Assembly: GCF_027257875.1 (NCBI RefSeq)
Contig: NZ_JAPVQY010000021.1
Coordinates: 52,406-116,405, forward strand
Length of the DNA: 64,000 nt
Direction of reading: 5' to 3'
Source of the DNA: Burkholderia sp. IMCC1007
GTDB lineage: Bacteria > Pseudomonadota > Gammaproteobacteria > Burkholderiales > Burkholderiaceae
Shown: positions 55,354-64,000 of the stretch, piece after piece
Position numbering within the stretch: position 1 is the stretch's first letter
Layout: each line of letters opens with the position of its first letter
Notes under the pieces: generated by a model
Told to the model about the DNA's origin: nothing
What the model saw: the letters and a program-made list of their open reading frames with translations, nothing else
Databases searched by the model: none
Made by a program: the position numbers and the translations under genes

Positions 55354-56835
55354 ATGTCCGATTCTGTCGCCAAGCCCGTCGACGCAACCTTCGATCAATT
55401 CGGCCTTGCCCCCGATATCCTGAAAGCCATTGTGGAGCAGGGCTATACGACGCCGACGCCGATCCAGGCGCAGGCCATTCCGGTCGTGCTCGCCGGCCGC
55501 GACGTCATGGGCGCCGCGCAAACGGGTACCGGCAAGACCGCGAGCTTCTCGCTGCCGATCATCCAGCGGCTGCTGCCGCAAGCCAACACGAGCGCGTCCC
55601 CGGCGCGCCATCCGGTGCGGGCGCTGATCCTCACGCCGACCCGCGAACTCGCCGACCAGGTCGCCGCGAACGTGCACGCGTATGCGAAGCACACGCCGCT
55701 GCGCAGCGCGGTGGTGTTCGGCGGCGTCGACATGAACCCGCAATCGGCCGAACTGCGCCGCGGCGTCGAGATCCTGATCGCGACGCCGGGCCGCCTGCTC
55801 GACCACGTGCAGCAGAAAACGGCCAATCTCGGCCAGGTCCAGATCCTCGTGCTCGACGAAGCCGACCGGATGCTCGACATGGGCTTCCTGCCCGACCTGC
55901 AGCGCATCCTGAACCTGCTGCCGAAGGAGCGCCAGACGCTGCTGTTCTCGGCTACGTTCTCGGGCGAAATCAAGAAGCTCGCATCGACCTACCTGCGCAA
56001 CCCGCAGACGATCGAGGTCGCGCGCAGCAACTCGACGAACGCGAACGTCACGCAGATCGTCTACGACGTCGCCGAAGGCGACAAGCAGGCGGCCGTCGTG
56101 CAACTGATGCGCGAGCGCGGGCTCAAGCAGGTGATCGTGTTCTGCAACAGCAAGATCGGCGCGAGCCGCCTCGCGCGCAATCTCGAGCGCGACGGCGTGG
56201 TCGCGTCGGCGATCCACGGCGACAAGACGCAGCTCGAGCGGATGCAGGCGCTCGACGCGTTCAAGCGCGGCGAGATCGAGGCGCTGGTCGCGACCGACGT
56301 GGCCGCGCGCGGCCTCGACATCGCCGAACTGCCGGCGGTGATCAACTTCGACCTGCCGTTCAGCGCGGAAGACTACGTGCACCGGATCGGCCGTACCGGC
56401 CGCGCGGGGGCGACGGGCGACGCGCTGTCGCTGTGCAGCCCGAACGAGCGCAAGCAGCTCGCCGATATCGAAAAGCTGATCAAGCGTCCGCTCGACGTGC
56501 AGACGCTCGCGCTGACCAAGCCGGCGCGTCATCGTCACGACGAGCGCGGCGAGCGTGGTGAACGCGGCGAGCGCGGCGGCGAACGCGGCGGCCGCCGCGA
56601 GCGTGAAGAGCATCGCGGTGCGTCGGCGCGTCGCCCGGGTGGTTCCGAGCGCGGCCATCACCGCCGCCATGAAGCGCCGGTCGACGATTTCTTCCTGAAG
56701 CCGTACGAACCGTCGGCGTCGGCGAAGCAGCCGGAAGAACCGAGGTCCGAGCAACAGCCTGAGAAGAAGGGGCCGAAGCGTCAGGTCGCCGCACTGCTCG
56801 GCGGGTTCGGGATGCCGCGCAAGCCGTCGGCATAA
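55354..56835 (+). CDS. rhlE: DEAD-box RNA helicase RhlE
   Basis: A 493-residue helicase. Q motif (FDQFGLAPDILKAIVEQGYTTPTPIQ), Walker A AQTGTGKT, Ia PTRELADQ, DEAD as VLDEADRMLD, SAT as FSATFS, then the second RecA domain with ATDVAARGLDIA and HRIGRTGRAG. The C-terminal 110 residues form an RG-rich basic tail (RGERGERGGERGGRRERE) typical of RhlE. Roles in the family include ribosome assembly and RNA turnover. Start MSDSVAKPVDATF is chosen by homology. A long leader precedes the gene and an intrinsic terminator follows. Confidence 0.95.
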   Translation: MSDSVAKPVDATFDQFGLAPDILKAIVEQGYTTPTPIQAQAIPVVLAGRDVMGAAQTGTGKTASFSLPIIQRLLPQANTSASPARHPVRALILTPTRELADQVAANVHAYAKHTPLRSAVVFGGVDMNPQSAELRRGVEILIATPGRLLDHVQQKTANLGQVQILVLDEADRMLDMGFLPDLQRILNLLPKERQTLLFSATFSGEIKKLASTYLRNPQTIEVARSNSTNANVTQIVYDVAEGDKQAAVVQLMRERGLKQVIVFCNSKIGASRLARNLERDGVVASAIHGDKTQLERMQALDAFKRGEIEALVATDVAARGLDIAELPAVINFDLPFSAEDYVHRIGRTGRAGATGDALSLCSPNERKQLADIEKLIKRPLDVQTLALTKPARHRHDERGERGERGERGGERGGRREREEHRGASARRPGGSERGHHRRHEAPVDDFFLKPYEPSASAKQPEEPRSEQQPEKKGPKRQVAALLGGFGMPRKPSA

Positions 56836-56893
56836 GCGGCGGAATACGTCGCGGAATACGCAGCGGAGCGGCGCGCGAGTGCCGCCGAAGAAG

Positions 56894-56926
56894 ACGGGTG
56901 CATGCGATGAGCATGTGCCCGTTTTT
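56894..56926 (+). terminator. Intrinsic terminator after rhlE
   Basis: ACGGGTGCATGC (56894-56905) pairs with GCATGTGCCCGT (56911-56922) including two wobble or mismatch positions, loop GATGA, followed by T residues. Confidence 0.8.
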
Positions 56927-57100
56927 CATTGGGCGAGACGATTTGAAGCGGCGGCGATTGCCTGCAGCGCGGATTTCGACGCGTTGCGGTGTCGTTGTCG
57001 GCGAGTGCGGCGTTGCGGCTCTGTCACGCCGTCACGCGACTGAATTCAGCATGGATGGCTGCAACGGGCGGCTACTGCGAGCCGGTGCCCGGCGAGCCGC

Positions 57101-57994
57101 TCAGCCGGCCCGCGGCCCGAAGCGGCGGGCCCACGCCGCGGTGGCGGCCGCGTAGAACGCATCCAGCGTATTGCCCGCTGGCTCGCCATCGGCCGTCAGG
57201 CCGAGATGCGCGGCGGCGGCCCGCAGCGCCGGCAGCGGATCGTCGCGCTGGAGCGCGGTCGCACCCGTCTGCTTGCTGAGCTTTTCGCCGTTGGCGTCGA
57301 CCACGACGGGAACGTGCAGGTAGGTGGGTGTCGGCACGCGGAGACAGCGTTGCAGATAGATCTGGCGTGCGGTCGAATCGAGCAGGTCGGCACCGCGCAC
57401 GACGTGCGTGATGGCTGCGTCGGCGTCGTCGACCACGACCGCGAGCTGATAGGCCCACTGGCCGTCCGCGCGCTTCAGCACGAAATCGCCGACTTCGGTT
57501 GCCAGGTTCTGCGATTGCGTGCGCTGCCAGCGGTCGTCGAACGTGACGATGGCGTCGGCGCCGTCCGGCACGCGCAGTCGCCATGCACGCGCAGGCTTGC
57601 CGTGCAGGCCGGTGCGGCAGGTGCCCGGATAGGCGAGCGTCGTATGGCGCTCGTGTGCCGCGCGCAGCGAATCGGCGATTTCCTTGCGCGTGCAGCCGCA
57701 CGGATACACGAGCCCCGCGGCGCTGAGCTGCTCGAGCGCGAGCGCATAGTGCGCATCGCGCGTGCTTTGCCACACGGGCGGCTCGTCGGGCGTCATGCCG
57801 AAATGCGCGAGCGTCGCGAGGATGTCGTCGGCGGCGCCCGGCACCGTGCGCGGGCCGTCGATGTCCTCGATGCGCACGAGCCACGTGCCGCCGTGCGCGC
57901 GCGCATCGAGCCAGCTCGCGAGTGCGCCGACCAGCGAGCCGAAATGCAGCGGGCCGGTGGGCGACGGCGCGAAGCGGCCGCGGTAGCCGTTCAT
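57101..57994 (-). CDS. gluQ: Glutamyl-Q tRNA(Asp) synthetase
   Basis: GluQRS attaches glutamate to queuosine in the tRNA(Asp) anticodon; it is a truncated GluRS lacking the anticodon-binding domain. The 297-residue length fits. [21 protein letters not shown] is the HIGH-like region, RIEDIDGPR the ATP/Glu site, CGCTRKEI with a further C in TCRTG the zinc-like cysteines, and [10 protein letters not shown] the KMSKS-like loop. trhO lies 22 bases upstream on the same strand, so two tRNA modification genes form one unit. Confidence 0.95.
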   Translation of the reverse strand: MNGYRGRFAPSPTGPLHFGSLVGALASWLDARAHGGTWLVRIEDIDGPRTVPGAADDILATLAHFGMTPDEPPVWQSTRDAHYALALEQLSAAGLVYPCGCTRKEIADSLRAAHERHTTLAYPGTCRTGLHGKPARAWRLRVPDGADAIVTFDDRWQRTQSQNLATEVGDFVLKRADGQWAYQLAVVVDDADAAITHVVRGADLLDSTARQIYLQRCLRVPTPTYLHVPVVVDANGEKLSKQTGATALQRDDPLPALRAAAAHLGLTADGEPAGNTLDAFYAAATAAWARRFGPRAG

Positions 57995-58016
57995 CGGGGC
58001 GCGGAGCGGCGTGCGC

Positions 58017-58871
58017 TTACGCGGCGCTGGCCGCCTGCGCGCAGGCCGGGCACGACTTGCCGGGCACGTAGCTCGGCGATTGCTGCGCTTGCGGCGTGAC
58101 GACCGCGCGACACGCGAAGCACGTGACGTTCTCGGTCGGCTGCAGTTGCGGGTTCAGCGCGGTGCGGTAGTCGAACACGAAGCAGTCGCCGTGATAGTGC
58201 GCGCCGCCGACTTCCTCGAAATACTTGAGGATCCCGCCTTCGAGCTGATAGACGTTCTCGATGCCGATTTCCTTCATGTGGATCGCGGCCTTCTCGCAGC
58301 GGATGCCGCCCGTGCAGAACGACACGACCGTCTTGCCCTCGAGATCGGCGCGGTTCGCGTCGATCACTTCCGGGAACTCGCTGAACTTGTCGATCCGGTA
58401 GTCGAGCGCGTCGTCGAACGTGCCGACGTCGACCTCGAACGCATTGCGCGTGTCGAGCATCACGACCGGGCGGCCCGCGTCGTCGTGGCCGCGATCGAGC
58501 CACGCCTTCAGCGTGCGCGCGTCGACCGACGGCGCGCGGCCGAGCTCGGGCTTGATCGCGGGCTTCTTCATCGTGATGATCTCGCGCTTCAGGCGCACGA
58601 GCATCCGGCGAAACGGCTGCGAGTCGGACAGGCTCTCCTTGAACTGCAGCGTCGCGAACTTGCCTTCGAACAGCGGATCGTGGCGGAGGTAGTCGATGAA
58701 CGCGTCGGCCGCTTCGCGCGTGCCGGCGATGAACAGGTTGATGCCTTCCGGCGCGAGCAGGATCGTGCCGCGCAGGCCGAGTTCGTTGCAGCGGGCGGTG
58801 ACGAGCGGGCGCCATTGCTCGGTCGCGTCGAGCGACACGAAGTGGTAGGCGGCGAGGTTGACGATGGTCAT
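58017..58871 (-). CDS. trhO: tRNA uridine(34) hydroxylase TrhO (rhodanese-like)
   Basis: TrhO performs oxygen-dependent 5-hydroxylation of uridine 34 in tRNAs. The 284-residue protein has an N-terminal acylphosphatase-like domain ([40 protein letters not shown]) and a rhodanese domain with [20 protein letters not shown] and the active cysteine in [16 protein letters not shown]-terminal CxxC pair set (CFACRAVV and CPAC) could bind zinc. The start is chosen by homology; the frame is open upstream. It is transcribed with gluQ, divergent from dnaE. Confidence 0.95.
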   Translation of the reverse strand: MTIVNLAAYHFVSLDATEQWRPLVTARCNELGLRGTILLAPEGINLFIAGTREAADAFIDYLRHDPLFEGKFATLQFKESLSDSQPFRRMLVRLKREIITMKKPAIKPELGRAPSVDARTLKAWLDRGHDDAGRPVVMLDTRNAFEVDVGTFDDALDYRIDKFSEFPEVIDANRADLEGKTVVSFCTGGIRCEKAAIHMKEIGIENVYQLEGGILKYFEEVGGAHYHGDCFVFDYRTALNPQLQPTENVTCFACRAVVTPQAQQSPSYVPGKSCPACAQAASAA

Positions 58872-59094
58872 GATGGTCCGACGGGAAAACGGCCGCGGCC
58901 GTGCGGCGGTGCGCACGGCGGCCCCGCAAAAAAGGGTGCGAAGCCGGGGCGAAGATTCGAAAACCCGTATTATCCCGCAAACCGGGCATGCACCGGCACC
59001 CGGCCGTTCGGCCGACGTCGCGCGCATCGGCCGAACGGCCGGGCCGGGGGATTTTTTGGGCAGCCTGCGCGACGACGCGGCTACAATAACGCCC

Positions 59095-62000
59095 ATGTCA
59101 GATCCCCGCTTCGTCCATCTTCGCGTTCACTCCGAATTCTCGATTGCCGACGGCATCGTGCGTCTCGACGACATCGTCAAGGCGGCGGCCGCGGACGGCC
59201 AGGGCGCGCTCGCCCTCACCGATCTCGGCAACGCATTCGGCCTCGTCCGTTTCTACCAGGAAGCCCGCGGCAAGGGCATCAAGCCGATCGCCGGCTGCGA
59301 CGTCTGGATCACCAATCCGGACGATCGCGACAAACCGTCGCGCCTGCTGCTGCTGGTGAAGGACAAGGTCGGCTACCTGAACCTGTGCGAGCTGCTGTCG
59401 AAGGCATGGCTCACCAACCAGTACCGCGGCCGCGCGGAACTCGACGCGAGCTGGCTCGACGGCGAGCTGTCGCAGGGGCTGCTCGCGCTCTCGGGCGCGC
59501 AGCAGGGCGACATCGGGCTCGCGCTCGCCGCCGGTAACGAGGAAGCGGCGCGCCGTCATGCCGAGCGCTGGGCGAAGGTGTTCCCGGGCGGCTTCTACAT
59601 CGAGCTGCAGCGTTACGGCCAGCCGGGCGCCGAGGCGTATATCCAGCAGGCCGCGACGCTCGCCGCGGCGCTGCAGCTGCCGGTCGTCGCGACGCATCCG
59701 ACGCAGTTCATGACCGACGATGATTTCACCGCGCACGAAGCGCGCGTGTGTATCTCGGAAGGCGACATCCTCGCGAACCCGCGGCGCCAGAAGCGCTTCA
59801 CGACCGATCAGTATTTCCGCACGCAGGACGAGATGGTCGCGCTGTTCGCCGACCTGCCGTCGGCGGTCGCGAACACGGTCGAGATCGCGAAACGCTGCAA
59901 CCTGAAGCTCGAGCTCGGCAAGCCGAAGCTGCCGCTGTTCCCGACGCCGGACGGCATGTCGCTCGACGATTACCTGGTCCAGCTGTCGAAGGAGGGGCTC
60001 GAGAAGCGTCTCGAACAGCTGTATCCGGACGCCGCGGAGCGCGACGCGCAGCGCGACACGTACTACAAGCGGCTCGAATTCGAGTGCGGGACCATCACGA
60101 AGATGGGCTTCCCGGGCTACTTCCTGATCGTGGCCGACTTCATCAACTGGGCGAAGAACAACGGCGTGCCGGTCGGGCCGGGCCGCGGCTCGGGCGCCGG
60201 TTCGCTGGTCGCGTACGCGCTCGGCATTACCGATCTGGATCCGCTGCGCTACAACCTGCTGTTCGAGCGATTCCTGAATCCGGAACGCGTGTCGATGCCC
60301 GACTTCGACATCGACTTCTGCCAGCACGGCCGCGATCGCGTGATCCAGTACGTGAAGGAAAAATACGGCGCGGACGCCGTGTCGCAGATCGCCACGTTCG
60401 GCACGATGGCCGCGAAGGCGGCCGTGCGCGACATCGGCCGCGTGCTCGATCTCGGCTACATGTTCACCGACGGCGTCGCGAAGCTGATCCCGTTCAAGCC
60501 GGGCAAGCACGTGACCATCGCCGACGCGATGAAGGAAGAGCCGCAGCTGCAGGAGCGCTACGACCACGAGGACGAAGTGCACCAGCTGCTCGATCTCGCG
60601 CAGCGCGTCGAGGGCCTCACGCGTAACGTCGGGATGCACGCGGGCGGCGTGCTGATCGCGCCCGGCAAGCTGACCGATTTCTGTCCGCTGTACACGCAGG
60701 GCGACGACGGCGGCGTCGTCAGCCAGTACGACAAGGACGACGTCGAAGCCGTCGGCCTCGTGAAGTTCGACTTTCTGGGTCTCACGACCCTGACGATCCT
60801 CGACTGGGCCGAGCGCTACATCCGCCGCCTCGATCCGACGAAGGCCGACTGGTCGCTCGCGCAGGTGCCGCTCGACGATCCGGCGTCGTTCCAGATCCTG
60901 AAGAAGGCCAACACGGTCGCGGTGTTCCAGCTGGAAAGCCGCGGGATGCAGGGCATGCTGAAGGATGCGCAGCCCGACCGCTTCGAGGACATCATCGCGC
61001 TCGTGTCGTTGTACCGTCCGGGCCCGATGGACCTGATCCCGAGCTTCTGCGCGCGGAAACACGGCCGCGAGAAGGTCGAATACCCGGATCCGCGCGTCGA
61101 ACCCGTCCTGAAAGAGACCTACGGCATCATGGTCTATCAGGAGCAGGTGATGCAGATGGCGCAGATCATCGGCGGCTACTCGCTCGGCGGCGCCGACTTG
61201 CTGCGTCGCGCGATGGGCAAGAAGAAGCCCGAGGAGATGGTCAAGCACCGCGAGATCTTCGCCGAGGGTGCGGCGAAGAACGGCCTCACGCGCGAGAAGT
61301 CCGACGAGATCTTCGACTTGATGGAGAAGTTCGCGGGCTACGGCTTCAACAAGTCGCACGCGGCGGCCTACGCACTGCTCGCGTATTACACCGCGTGGCT
61401 GAAGGCGCACCATCCGGCCGAATTCATGGCGGCCAACATGACGCTCGCGATGGACGACACCGACAAGGTGAAGATCCTGTTCGACGACTGCGTCGTGAAC
61501 AACCTCGTCGTGCTGCCGCCCGACATCAATCAATCGCATTACCGCTTCGAGCCGGTTGCGGAAGCCGACGGCAAGCGTTCGCGCACGATTCGCTACGGTC
61601 TCGGCGCGGTGAAGGGCAGCGGCCAGAACGCGATCGAGGAAATCCTGCGCGCGCGCGAGGAAAAGCCGTTCACCGACCTGTTCGACTTCTGCGAACGGAT
61701 CGATCGGCGCATCGTCAACCGCCGCACGGTCGAGGCACTGATCCGCGCCGGCGCATTCGATTCGCTGAATGCGAACCGTGCGCAGTTGCTCGCGTCGGTG
61801 CCGCTCGCGATGGAAGCGGCCGAGCAGGCCGCGGCCAACGCGATGCAGGCCGGCCTGTTCGACATGGGCGCCGAGTCGCCGCACGCGCATGCGCTCGTCG
61901 ACGAACCCGCGTGGGACGACAAGAAGCGCCTGCAGGAAGAGAAGGGCGCGCTGGGCTTCTACCTGTCCGGCCACCTGTTCGACGCGTATCGCGATGAAGT

Positions 62001-62628
62001 GCGCCGGTTCGTGCGGCAGAAGGTCGGCGACCTGAAGGAAGGGCGCGACAAGCTCGTCGCGGGCATCATCGCGTCGCTGCGCACGCAGATGACCCAGCGC
62101 GGCAAGATGCTGATCGCACTGCTCGACGACGGGTCAGGCCAGTGCGAGATCACGATCTTCAACGAGCAGTTCGAGGCGAACAAGGCGCTGTTCAAGGAAG
62201 ACGAACTGCTGATCGTGCAGGGGCAGGCGCGCAACGATGCATTCACGGGCGGCATCCGCTTCACGGCCGACACGGTGATGGATCTCGAGCGCGCACGCAG
62301 CCGCTACGCGCAGGCGGTGCGGCTGACGATGAACGGCAATGCCGACGCGGCGGTGCTGCGCCGCGTGCTGGAGCCGCACGTGTCGAAGGACGATCCGGCC
62401 GCCGCGAACGTGGTCGACGCGCCCGCGCCGCGCGGCGGCGGACGCGAAGGCGGCCGTCGCCCGCAGGCGCCGCTGCCGAACGGGCTCGCGGTCCAGATCC
62501 ACTACAGCAACGCGCGCGCGCAGGGCGAAATGCGGCTCGGCGACGCGTGGCGCGTGAAGCCGAGCGACACGCTGCTCGCGGAGCTGCGCGCGACGTTCGG
62601 CGGCAGCATCGTCGAAATCACGTACTGA
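59095..62628 (+). CDS. dnaE: DNA polymerase III alpha subunit
   Basis: The 1177-residue replicative polymerase. PHP domain at the start ([21 protein letters not shown]), palm with the catalytic aspartates in PDFDIDFCQ (403-407), [21 protein letters not shown] and [17 protein letters not shown], helix-hairpin-helix region near 820-860, OB domain with [18 protein letters not shown], and the C-terminal tau-binding region. Length is close to E. coli (1160). TACAAT at 59082-59087 ends only seven bases before the ATG, hinting at an almost leaderless transcript. A terminator at 62659 closes it. Confidence 0.97.
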   Translation: MSDPRFVHLRVHSEFSIADGIVRLDDIVKAAAADGQGALALTDLGNAFGLVRFYQEARGKGIKPIAGCDVWITNPDDRDKPSRLLLLVKDKVGYLNLCELLSKAWLTNQYRGRAELDASWLDGELSQGLLALSGAQQGDIGLALAAGNEEAARRHAERWAKVFPGGFYIELQRYGQPGAEAYIQQAATLAAALQLPVVATHPTQFMTDDDFTAHEARVCISEGDILANPRRQKRFTTDQYFRTQDEMVALFADLPSAVANTVEIAKRCNLKLELGKPKLPLFPTPDGMSLDDYLVQLSKEGLEKRLEQLYPDAAERDAQRDTYYKRLEFECGTITKMGFPGYFLIVADFINWAKNNGVPVGPGRGSGAGSLVAYALGITDLDPLRYNLLFERFLNPERVSMPDFDIDFCQHGRDRVIQYVKEKYGADAVSQIATFGTMAAKAAVRDIGRVLDLGYMFTDGVAKLIPFKPGKHVTIADAMKEEPQLQERYDHEDEVHQLLDLAQRVEGLTRNVGMHAGGVLIAPGKLTDFCPLYTQGDDGGVVSQYDKDDVEAVGLVKFDFLGLTTLTILDWAERYIRRLDPTKADWSLAQVPLDDPASFQILKKANTVAVFQLESRGMQGMLKDAQPDRFEDIIALVSLYRPGPMDLIPSFCARKHGREKVEYPDPRVEPVLKETYGIMVYQEQVMQMAQIIGGYSLGGADLLRRAMGKKKPEEMVKHREIFAEGAAKNGLTREKSDEIFDLMEKFAGYGFNKSHAAAYALLAYYTAWLKAHHPAEFMAANMTLAMDDTDKVKILFDDCVVNNLVVLPPDINQSHYRFEPVAEADGKRSRTIRYGLGAVKGSGQNAIEEILRAREEKPFTDLFDFCERIDRRIVNRRTVEALIRAGAFDSLNANRAQLLASVPLAMEAAEQAAANAMQAGLFDMGAESPHAHALVDEPAWDDKKRLQEEKGALGFYLSGHLFDAYRDEVRRFVRQKVGDLKEGRDKLVAGIIASLRTQMTQRGKMLIALLDDGSGQCEITIFNEQFEANKALFKEDELLIVQGQARNDAFTGGIRFTADTVMDLERARSRYAQAVRLTMNGNADAAVLRRVLEPHVSKDDPAAANVVDAPAPRGGGREGGRRPQAPLPNGLAVQIHYSNARAQGEMRLGDAWRVKPSDTLLAELRATFGGSIVEITY

Positions 62629-62658
62629 GCGCATCGCGCCGGCGGGTGTCGCACTATG

Positions 62659-62700
62659 CGGCCCGTCGCATCGCCATCGTGCGGTGCGACGGGCCGTTTT
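62659..62700 (+). terminator. Intrinsic terminator after dnaE
   Basis: CGGCCCGTCGCA (62659-62670) pairs perfectly with TGCGACGGGCCG (62685-62696) across a 14-base loop, followed by TTTT. Confidence 0.88.
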
Positions 62701-62715
62701 CATTTGCGCGGATGC

Positions 62716-62744
62716 TTGGGGCTGTCATCCGGACGCTATACAAT
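62716..62744 (+). promoter_or_regulatory. Sigma-70 type promoter for the GT9 gene
   Basis: TTGGGG (62716-62721) and TACAAT (62739-62744) with a 17-base spacer. It follows the dnaE terminator directly and predicts a leader of about 130 bases. Confidence 0.6.
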
Positions 62745-62883
62745 CCGTCGCGCGACGCGAACGCGTCGCTGAAAGCGACCGAGCGCGATCAAGCGTGATC
62801 AAGCGCGACCAGGCCGACACGGAGCAGCACACCATGCTGCCGGCGCGGTACGCGACGATAAAAACCGACAGCTACACCACACA

Positions 62884-63972
62884 ATGGCCAACGGGAAACC
62901 GACGGGGCGGATCCTCGTGATCCGGATTGATTTTCTGGGCGACATGCTGTGCACGACCGCTTTTCTCGGCGAGCTGAAACAGCGCTGGCCCGACGCGGAA
63001 CTGCACGTCGTCGCGAACCGCTACAACGCGGCCGCACTGGCCGGCAATCCGCACGTGCATACGATCCATACCTACGTGTACAGCCGTCAGTGCGAGCGCA
63101 ACGATCGTCCGGGACGGATGCGCGCATTCTTCGACCGGCTGCGGCTCGTACGCCGGCTGCGCCGCCTGCGGTTCGATCTCGTGGTCGTGCCGAACGGCGG
63201 CATGCATCGCAGCAGCGTCCAGCTCGCGCGGCAACTCGGCGCGAAGGATTGTCGCTGGCACGATGCGGATTCCGAATTCGACGATCGCAAGCCCGAGCAC
63301 GTCGCCACGCGGCCGATGTGTCACGAGGCGCTGTCGGGTTTTCGTCTCGTGCCCGAACTCGGCCGTACCGATCTCGACGGCCTCGTGCTGTCCGTCTACC
63401 CGGACCGCGCGCTGCAGGACACGTGGTTCCGGCTGCTCGGGCCGCGCACCCAACCGCGCGTCGGGCTGTTCGTGTCGAACAAGGCGGCCGAGCGGCGCTG
63501 GCCCGCCGAGCGGTGGTGCGAACTCGGCCGGCGACTCGCGCCGTTCGCCGACGTGATCGTGTTCCGCGATCCGGCCGGTGCGGCCGACGCCGACCGCGAC
63601 GCATGGCGCGATGTCAAAGCCCGCCACGTCACGCCGTCGTCGGTCGCCGAGCTGACGGCGGCCGCGAGCCTGCTCGACGCGATCGTGTCGGCCGACAGCG
63701 CACCCGTGCATCTCGCGTCGGCACTCGGCGTGCCGGTCGCCGCGCTGTTCGAGGATCGTCCCGAGAAATACCTGCGCTGGCATCCGCTCGGCGTGCCCCA
63801 CACGATCCTGCGGGCGGGTGCGACGGTCGATGCGATCGGCGTCGACGCGCTCGAGCGCGCGGTGCGTCACCTGCTGCGCCAGACCGGACACCGGGACGAG
63901 ACGACGCGCGACGCGATGCCGCTCCCGGTCGCGCCGAGCGCGGAACGCCAGGTCGACGCGATCGTTTCGTAG
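62884..63972 (+). CDS. Glycosyltransferase family 9 protein (heptosyltransferase-like)
   Basis: A 362-residue GT-B enzyme. The start ILVIRIDFLGDMLCTTAFLGELKQRWPDA is the acceptor-side signature of LPS heptosyltransferases, and the C-terminal ADSAPVHLASALGVPVAALF is the conserved donor-binding block of GT9. NKAAERRWPAERWCELG is the usual middle motif. It probably adds a sugar to LPS core or a related surface glycan; donor and acceptor cannot be read. The gene ends 28 bases before the window edge and any partner genes lie beyond it. Confidence 0.9.
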   Translation: MANGKPTGRILVIRIDFLGDMLCTTAFLGELKQRWPDAELHVVANRYNAAALAGNPHVHTIHTYVYSRQCERNDRPGRMRAFFDRLRLVRRLRRLRFDLVVVPNGGMHRSSVQLARQLGAKDCRWHDADSEFDDRKPEHVATRPMCHEALSGFRLVPELGRTDLDGLVLSVYPDRALQDTWFRLLGPRTQPRVGLFVSNKAAERRWPAERWCELGRRLAPFADVIVFRDPAGAADADRDAWRDVKARHVTPSSVAELTAAASLLDAIVSADSAPVHLASALGVPVAALFEDRPEKYLRWHPLGVPHTILRAGATVDAIGVDALERAVRHLLRQTGHRDETTRDAMPLPVAPSAERQVDAIVS

Positions 63973-64000
63973 CACCGGACCTGCGGCCCGCGGGGACGCG

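Noticed and set aside
59098..61974. A 958-codon minus-strand frame opposite dnaE.
   Set aside because: Shadow of dnaE, with composition bias and no recognisable family.

Overview
The window is a GC-rich (roughly two-thirds G+C) bacterial chromosome segment. Third-codon positions are almost all G or C, so nearly every real gene is mirrored by a long open frame on the opposite strand. Gene content and protein sequences point to Burkholderia, most likely the cepacia complex. Supporting signs are parE-parC adjacency, an orphan soluble RnfB beside nth, a cysteine-type intracellular PHB depolymerase, a very long Ala-rich FtsK, and DUF1841, DUF3311 and PACE proteins. The genus is an inference; no rRNA gene is present and I found no tRNA gene.

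Layout. 0-6 kb: end of an ABC-F ATPase (Uup), then topoisomerase IV (parE, parC) closed by a strong terminator. 6-9.5 kb: CopD-like membrane protein, a divergent LysR / PACE-efflux pair with a two-site palindromic operator, and a chromate transporter. 9.6-12.1 kb: membrane GGDEF-EAL protein. 12.2-18.3 kb: five co-oriented genes (VOC protein, EamA exporter, aminotransferase, RidA, PhzF-like) divergent from a MocR-type PLP regulator, a plausible regulated amino-compound module. 18.3-21.5 kb: htpG behind a good sigma-32 promoter, ubiC, and a DNA-deoxyinosine glycosylase.

21.5-28.2 kb is the accessory stretch. It holds an MNT/HEPN toxin-antitoxin-like pair with 21-bp iterated upstream repeats and a frameshifted HEPN gene, a Tat-exported PhoD, a two-gene ParA-like/unknown cassette, and an 82-nt decayed copy of the deoxyinosine glycosylase gene. 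A HigBA-type pair, a small membrane protein and an orphan ParE-like toxin follow.

28.3-46.7 kb is ordinary metabolism and transport: spermidine-synthase-like protein, DUF3311/sodium-solute symporter, VOC protein, transaldolase, BenE, MoxR/VWA, two cytochromes c, DUF1841, EamA, rnfB-nth, TetR, PHB depolymerase, GH15 and lactonase. 46.8-64 kb has the 1718-aa FtsK with an ASPAST repeat tract, a META lipoprotein, purT broken by an apparent one-base deletion, two small exported proteins, a heptanucleotide repeat array, rhlE, the tRNA genes gluQ and trhO, dnaE and a GT9 glycosyltransferase.

The most noteworthy items are the MNT/HEPN locus with its iterons and frameshift, the gene remnant that may mark an island edge, the MocR-linked module, the purT frameshift, and the FtsK repeat tract.
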